Of a stretch of 64,000 bases of DNA, positions 60,473-64,000 are shown one piece after another. The notes beneath the pieces are model-generated. The model saw only the letters and a list, made by a program, of their open reading frames with translations, made no database searches and had not been told where the DNA came from. The position numbers were made by a program, and so were the translations under genes. Location of the stretch: the NCBI RefSeq assembly GCF_928391935.1, contig NZ_CAKMTD010000002.1, positions 62,001 through 126,000 of the forward strand, in the 5' to 3' direction. The first letter of the stretch is position 1; each line of letters begins with the position of its first letter. This DNA is from Rothia nasimurium (GTDB lineage Bacteria > Actinomycetota > Actinomycetes > Actinomycetales > Micrococcaceae).

Positions 60473-62116
60473 TTACCAGATGTCTACGCCAGCTAGGGCA
60501 AAGGTGGTGTCTCCTCCCTGGAGGGTGATGCCGGTGAGGGTTGCCCCACGCAAATCCTGGGGTAGGGCCAGGCGGACGGTCGAGGGCATGTAGTAGCCGT
60601 CGCTGTAGTCGGTTACCCGGCTGGCGAGCGCCGGGTGCGTCCCGCTGATGGTGGTGGTGAAGTCCCCGCGGTCAGTGGTCAGGGTGACGGTGAGCCCTTG
60701 CTCCTTGGACGGCGCACCTAGGGGTAGAACGTGAAGGGCCAGACCGTCCGCGGCTGGCCAGGTACCGCTGATACTCGTTTCTGTGAACGCCAAGACTGGC
60801 ACAGTTGATTCGGCAACCCCGGCTTCAGGTTCGTCGCAGGGTCCGGCAGGTGTTGCCACCACGTTTTCGGCCAGGACGCACACCTGCCCACCGGTTGCCT
60901 CCAGGTCGGTTGCCGCTAGGCGGGTCACCGAGAAACCTGGCGTAGCAGCCAACCAGCGGACGTCCAAACCCGTGACCTGTTCGGGGAAAAGTATCGGTGG
61001 GGTTGCGGAGCTCTCCGTCACCAAGGTTGAGACGTCGTTGGAGCTCTTGGTGCGGGCCTGGGTTCCTGCAGTTGGCATGATCTGGCCGAACCATCCGAGG
61101 GCGGTCTCGGTGAGGGCTTGCTCGTGGGTGGCGGCGTCCCGGCAATCCAGCACATCACAGCCAATGCGGTCGTCCGTGCCAGCAACCGACATGGCCCTGT
61201 TGATGTACATGTGCCCCAGCCCTTCAACACGTCCTTCATAGGCGGGGGCGGTCCGTTCCTGGCCCAGGTAGCGGGTCAGGTATCGGTTTCCAGCGCTTTT
61301 GACGTCGCTATCGAGTTCGCCGGTGAGGGCCAGGTAGGGCACATCGGGTAGGGGCTGGGCAAATTCGTCAGCTGTTTCGGTGGTGAAGTAGGGGCCAAAC
61401 GCCATGACTCCTTTGAGCTTATCCCCCAGGAGTTCATTGGCGGCTGTAATCAAACCGGCAGACCGTGAGTGTACCAGCAAACCAACCTGGTCAGAATCAA
61501 TCTGGGGCAGGTAGCTGGCTGTGCTATCTGACTCTAGTAGGGTCTGGACGACCTTGGTCCAGGCCTCGGCCTGGCTGTAGGGGGTGGTGGCGTCCACCCC
61601 GATGAAGGCCGGGGCCAGATCAGGAATCAGGACGGTGTACCCCTGGGCGGCTAAATCAGCTGCCAGGTAGTTCATGCCCCGGTTATACCGGATTTCTTCG
61701 GTTCCACCCGGGCAGGGGTAGGCATAGTTTTCACCGGTACAGCCAGGTGCACGGAGGTGGCTGACAATGATCAGGGGCTTAGGGCCGGACTGATTGTTTG
61801 AGGAGGCCAGGGTTCCCCGTACCGGCAGGCTAAAGTCGCCGACGCTAACGTTCCCAAGGTCAAGGTGGGCCATGATTATTTTGTCGTCCTTGGCCCACTC
61901 GATTGGCGCTATTGGGCGGTCATCAGCGGCGGTGGGGCCGTCCGCCCATTCAAATTCAACGGCTGGTGTGCCTGAAGGGGCCTGTACGTCCACCATCTGT
62001 TCGATGGTTGTTGTGCCTGTATTCTGAGCCTGGTGTACGTTGGGGTTGCTGCAGGCGGCTAGGGTCAGTGCGGATACCGCGAAGATGCCTGCTAGGGACG
62101 ACCGGTTTACTAACAT
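60473..62116 (-). CDS. Lipoprotein with alpha/beta-hydrolase domain
   Basis: 547 residues from ATG 62116. The lipobox is TLAAC (Cys about 22). A hydrolase domain (about 85-350) resembles dienelactone-hydrolase and acetylxylan-esterase types: LIIVSHLRAPGCTGENY, then the nucleophile motif VHSRSAGLI (Ser in H-S-R-S-A-G) and a late LGHMYINRAM with the probable catalytic His. The C-terminal 170 residues form a beta-rich domain of unknown type. It is surface-anchored; the substrate is unknown. It probably forms an operon with the CapA-like gene downstream. Confidence 0.78.
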   Translation of the reverse strand: MLVNRSSLAGIFAVSALTLAACSNPNVHQAQNTGTTTIEQMVDVQAPSGTPAVEFEWADGPTAADDRPIAPIEWAKDDKIIMAHLDLGNVSVGDFSLPVRGTLASSNNQSGPKPLIIVSHLRAPGCTGENYAYPCPGGTEEIRYNRGMNYLAADLAAQGYTVLIPDLAPAFIGVDATTPYSQAEAWTKVVQTLLESDSTASYLPQIDSDQVGLLVHSRSAGLITAANELLGDKLKGVMAFGPYFTTETADEFAQPLPDVPYLALTGELDSDVKSAGNRYLTRYLGQERTAPAYEGRVEGLGHMYINRAMSVAGTDDRIGCDVLDCRDAATHEQALTETALGWFGQIMPTAGTQARTKSSNDVSTLVTESSATPPILFPEQVTGLDVRWLAATPGFSVTRLAATDLEATGGQVCVLAENVVATPAGPCDEPEAGVAESTVPVLAFTETSISGTWPAADGLALHVLPLGAPSKEQGLTVTLTTDRGDFTTTISGTHPALASRVTDYSDGYYMPSTVRLALPQDLRGATLTGITLQGGDTTFALAGVDIW

Positions 62117-62204
62117 GCCAGAACCTTCTTCCTTGAGGGTTGTTGCCTTTATTATCCGCCAAATGAGGCCTTGAACCAACAGGGTGTAGGGGTTTTTGCC
62201 TTGT

Positions 62205-62999
62205 TCAGGGGCGGGTCGAGGAGGTGAGAGGTTCGGCGTAGATACCAGCGATAGGTTCACCCCTGTGGTTGCGGGGCCGGTAGGTAGAGAGCAGCTTCAG
62301 CAGCTTGGTGTCCCTCTGGCCGGTGGCAGGGTGGGCGTCGATGACGACGCAGCGGCCTATTCCCTTGCCCAGGGTGAGGGTGAGCCCTGTAAGCCGCTCT
62401 GGAGTATCTTGCCCGGGGTGGAGGGTGACGGTTCTCCCCTGCCAGCTCTCTTCGATGTAGGGGGTGTCGGTTTCGACAATGAGGTTGCAACGGAACCTGG
62501 CTGCCTGCTCTGGGGTAAAGTTTTGGCCGGTGGCTTGAGCGCGGTGGGCGATGTCAGCCAGGGTCGCGGTGCCGATGAGGGACAGGGCACCGGAGTAGAT
62601 GAGGCTGGTTTTCGGGGCGTAGGCTAGCTGAACTTCTGTGCCCAGGTAGGTGCTGAGGGCGTCATTGACCTCGTGGGTGTAGGGGGCGAGTTCTTTAGGG
62701 CTTCCCCAGGAGGTGTAGCTACTGGTTGGCGTTTCTTCGAGGGCGGGGACGGTGTGGTTCCCGTGGCCGGGGATGTTGAGGGTGAGGTGGGTGGTGGGCC
62801 CGTCCTGGGTGAGGCGGGTGGTAACTGCCATGAGGCGGGGGTGGGCGACGGTGCGGAGGACAGTTTTGTTGCTGGGTTGGGTGAGGGCCCAGCGGCGGTT
62901 GGTAGTTATTCCGGACGGCGTGATGTCGGCGGATTTTTGGGCCTGGTGGCGGGCGCCTTTGAGGGGGCTAAATCCGAAGTGGGTAACGGTAAGGTGCAT
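62205..62999 (-). CDS. MOSC-domain protein
   Basis: 264 residues from ATG 62999. An N-terminal MOSC beta-barrel domain (FGFSPLKGARHQ, about 6-17) is followed by the MOSC core with ARFRCNLIVETD and TLTLGKGIGRCVVIDAHPATG. Many MOSC proteins carry a conserved Cys that binds sulfur or molybdenum cofactor; GIGRCVVIDAHP may hold it. They act in reduction of N-hydroxylated compounds or in sulfur transfer. TAACACT ends six bases before the ATG, so the mRNA is probably leaderless. Confidence 0.88.
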   Translation of the reverse strand: MHLTVTHFGFSPLKGARHQAQKSADITPSGITTNRRWALTQPSNKTVLRTVAHPRLMAVTTRLTQDGPTTHLTLNIPGHGNHTVPALEETPTSSYTSWGSPKELAPYTHEVNDALSTYLGTEVQLAYAPKTSLIYSGALSLIGTATLADIAHRAQATGQNFTPEQAARFRCNLIVETDTPYIEESWQGRTVTLHPGQDTPERLTGLTLTLGKGIGRCVVIDAHPATGQRDTKLLKLLSTYRPRNHRGEPIAGIYAEPLTSSTRP

Positions 63000-63005
63000 G
63001 GTTCT

Positions 63006-63012
63006 AGTGTTA
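63006..63012 (-). promoter_or_regulatory. -10 box of the MOSC gene, probable leaderless start
   Basis: On the minus strand TAACACT is followed by six bases and then the ATG at 62999. There is no Shine-Dalgarno sequence. Confidence 0.5.
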
Positions 63013-63030
63013 CACACCCCCTCCCCCACC

Positions 63031-63290
63031 TTTGGACCATCTCAGGCGCTTCTGACCACCTTTGGACCAGCCCAAGCCCACCCCGTCCTACCATTGGACC
63101 AGCCCAGGCCCACCCCGTCCGGCCATTGGACCACCCCAGGCCCACCTTTGGACCAGCCCGGGCGCCTCCTGCCCACATATGGACCGTCCCAAGCCCACCG
63201 CGTCCTACCATTGGACCAGCCCAAGCCCAGCCCAAACCCGTCCTGCCCATGTTTGGACCATAAAAAAGTCAGCAAACCTATATTTGGACC
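63031..63290. repeat. Helically phased array of TGGACC boxes
   Basis: TGGACC begins at 63033, 63063, 63095, 63127, 63149, 63180, 63212, 63254 and 63285. The intervals are 30, 32, 32, 22, 31, 32, 42 and 31 bases, close to 3, 3, 3, 2, 3, 3, 4 and 3 turns of B-DNA. Most spacers are copies of a C-rich sequence (CCCACCCCGTCC), but the last ones differ while the box persists, usually as TTTGGACCA or ATTGGACCA. Two reverse-oriented copies, TGGTCCAAATATG at 63340 and GGTCCAATA at 63372, follow. No convincing reading frame runs through it. Confidence 0.85.
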
Positions 63291-63424
63291 ACCTCAAAGT
63301 CAAAAAAGGGCAGGATATTGTTGATTTTTGACCTGAATATGGTCCAAATATGAGACATCTGAGCAGATACAGGTCCAATATCCGGGGGGCGGCTGAGCGA
63401 AGAGTAGGTGAGGCTGGCGGACGG

Positions 63425-63595
63425 GACGAGGCGGGCAACGGATCTGGACGGAGCGTGTAACGGGACGGGGCGAGATAAATAACGGACAGGGGTGAGGCGG
63501 GCAACAGTCCAGGCCGAGGCAGGTAACGGGACGGAACGAGTAACTGACCTGGACGGAGCGGCTAACGGGCCAGCCCGAGGCAAATAACGGGCCGG
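63425..63595. repeat. Tandem array of 22-bp repeats
   Basis: Consecutive units begin at 63425, 63447, 63469, 63491, 63513, 63535 (17 bp), 63552 and 63574. The loose consensus is N2-CGAGGCNGGTAACGG-N5; TAACGG or a near variant is the best conserved part. Degenerate units may extend left to about 63391 and right to 63612. A 22-bp period is not a multiple of three, so it is not coding. It lies between the TGGACC array and the tRNA terminator. Confidence 0.8.
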
Positions 63596-63624
63596 GGGGG
63601 TAATTGGTGCCTCATGAAAACAAA

Positions 63625-63652
63625 AGGCCCCCTAGCCGAAGCTAGGGAGCCT
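63625..63652 (-). terminator. Terminator of the tRNA operon
   Basis: The stem AGGCCCCCTAGC/GCTAGGGAGCCT with a CGAA loop (one mismatch) is followed by TTTTGTTTT on the minus strand. Confidence 0.9.
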
Positions 63653-63659
63653 TTTTCTG

Positions 63660-63731
63660 TGCGCGATACTGGGATCGAACCAGTGACCCCTTCCATGTCA
63701 AGGAAGTGCGCTACCGCTGCGCCAATCGCGC
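63660..63731 (-). tRNA. tRNA-Val (anticodon GAC)
   Basis: The cloverleaf has acceptor stem GCGCGAT/ATCGCGC, anticodon arm CTTCC-TTGACAT-GGAAG with anticodon GAC, and T-loop TTCGATC. CCA is not encoded. Confidence 0.96.
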
Positions 63732-63732
63732 G

Positions 63733-63806
63733 TGGAGGTGAGGACGGGATTCGAACCCGCGTACACGGTTTTGCAGACCGTTGCCTAACCACTCGACCAC
63801 CCCACC
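63733..63806 (-). tRNA. tRNA-Cys (anticodon GCA)
   Basis: Acceptor stem GGTGGGG/CCTCACC, discriminator U typical of tRNA-Cys, anticodon loop CTGCAAA with anticodon GCA, and an encoded CCA. It is one base from tRNA-Val. Confidence 0.96.
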
Positions 63807-63853
63807 ACACGCTCAGACCGTGGCCTGAGTTGCGAAAACTGTGTTTTCGAGAG

Positions 63854-63926
<73 letters not shown>

Positions 63927-63936
63927 AACTCGAATA

Positions 63937-63965
63937 ACTATACACAAGTGTAGGTGGTCTTTCAA
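63937..63965 (-). promoter_or_regulatory. Promoter of the Gly-Cys-Val tRNA operon
   Basis: On the minus strand TTGAAA, a 17-base spacer and TATAGT stand directly upstream of tRNA-Gly. Confidence 0.85.
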
Positions 63966-64000
63966 CCTGGCGAAACTATTGCAGATGCACTTCTTGCCAG

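Noticed and set aside
62906..63275. Minus-strand frames through the TGGACC array encoding Gly/Trp-rich repeats
   Set aside because: The spacing includes 22-, 31-, 32- and 42-base intervals, so no frame is kept; codon use is unlike real genes, and there is no ribosome-binding site.
63031..63595. CRISPR array
   Set aside because: Repeats are short and degenerate, spacers are similar to each other rather than unique, and there are no cas genes.

Overview
The window is GC-rich chromosomal DNA (roughly 60% G+C by eye) from a high-GC Gram-positive bacterium, most likely Micrococcaceae and probably Rothia. The evidence is the syntenic his/trp/lgt/gltBD and rpe-rsmB-fmt-def blocks, actinobacterial families (HGxxPAAW, TIGR03085, Trp-associated membrane protein, long-form HisG) and two genes that look leaderless. 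The genus is an inference; no rRNA is present.

Layout. 1-2000: tRNA-Leu, then a degenerate locus with two MafI-like immunity genes and a broken toxin tail. 2000-18700: pyk, two tandem flavodoxin-like genes, gltBD with a long structured leader, adhP, a phosphotransferase, then lgt-trpA-trpB-trpC and an HGxxPAAW gene. 18800-26500: a secreted lipoprotein and a complete histidine-degradation set (hutH, hutG, hutI, hutU and a divergent hutC repressor). This block separates trpCBA from the rest of the trp/his cluster (trp membrane protein, trpE, hisI, 26519-29204). 30021-44605: a composite defence island between a TIGR03085 gene and hisF. 44606-46583: hisF, hisG, hisE. 46684-49852: a HigBA-type toxin-antitoxin pair between two identical 40-bp hairpins, a secreted nuclease lipoprotein, and an FMN-riboswitch-controlled vitamin transporter. 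49999-63000: a NiaP-like transporter, TPR genes, rpe, an antiporter-like permease, def-fmt-rsmB, a PD-(D/E)xK nuclease, two lipoproteins and a MOSC protein. 63030-63600: two different noncoding tandem-repeat arrays. The window ends with a Gly-Cys-Val tRNA operon.

The most unusual region is the island. A type I restriction-modification operon (hsdM-hsdS-...-hsdR) carries, between hsdS and hsdR, two AT-rich genes with nuclease-like motifs and a further gene for a repeat-domain protein with a C-terminal membrane segment. After hsdR come a structured, terminator-ended RNA candidate and an Abi_2/AbiF-type HEPN gene. The 5' end of hsdR is duplicated before the membrane-protein cassette, the 3' end of hsdR is duplicated after the Abi cassette, and the 3' end of hisF is duplicated at the far edge around an orphan YefM-type antitoxin tail. 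The island therefore seems built from cassettes bounded by copies of neighbouring gene ends. A second highlight is the array at 63033-63290, where nine TGGACC boxes are spaced close to whole helical turns.

All calls come from reading the sequence; no database search was run.
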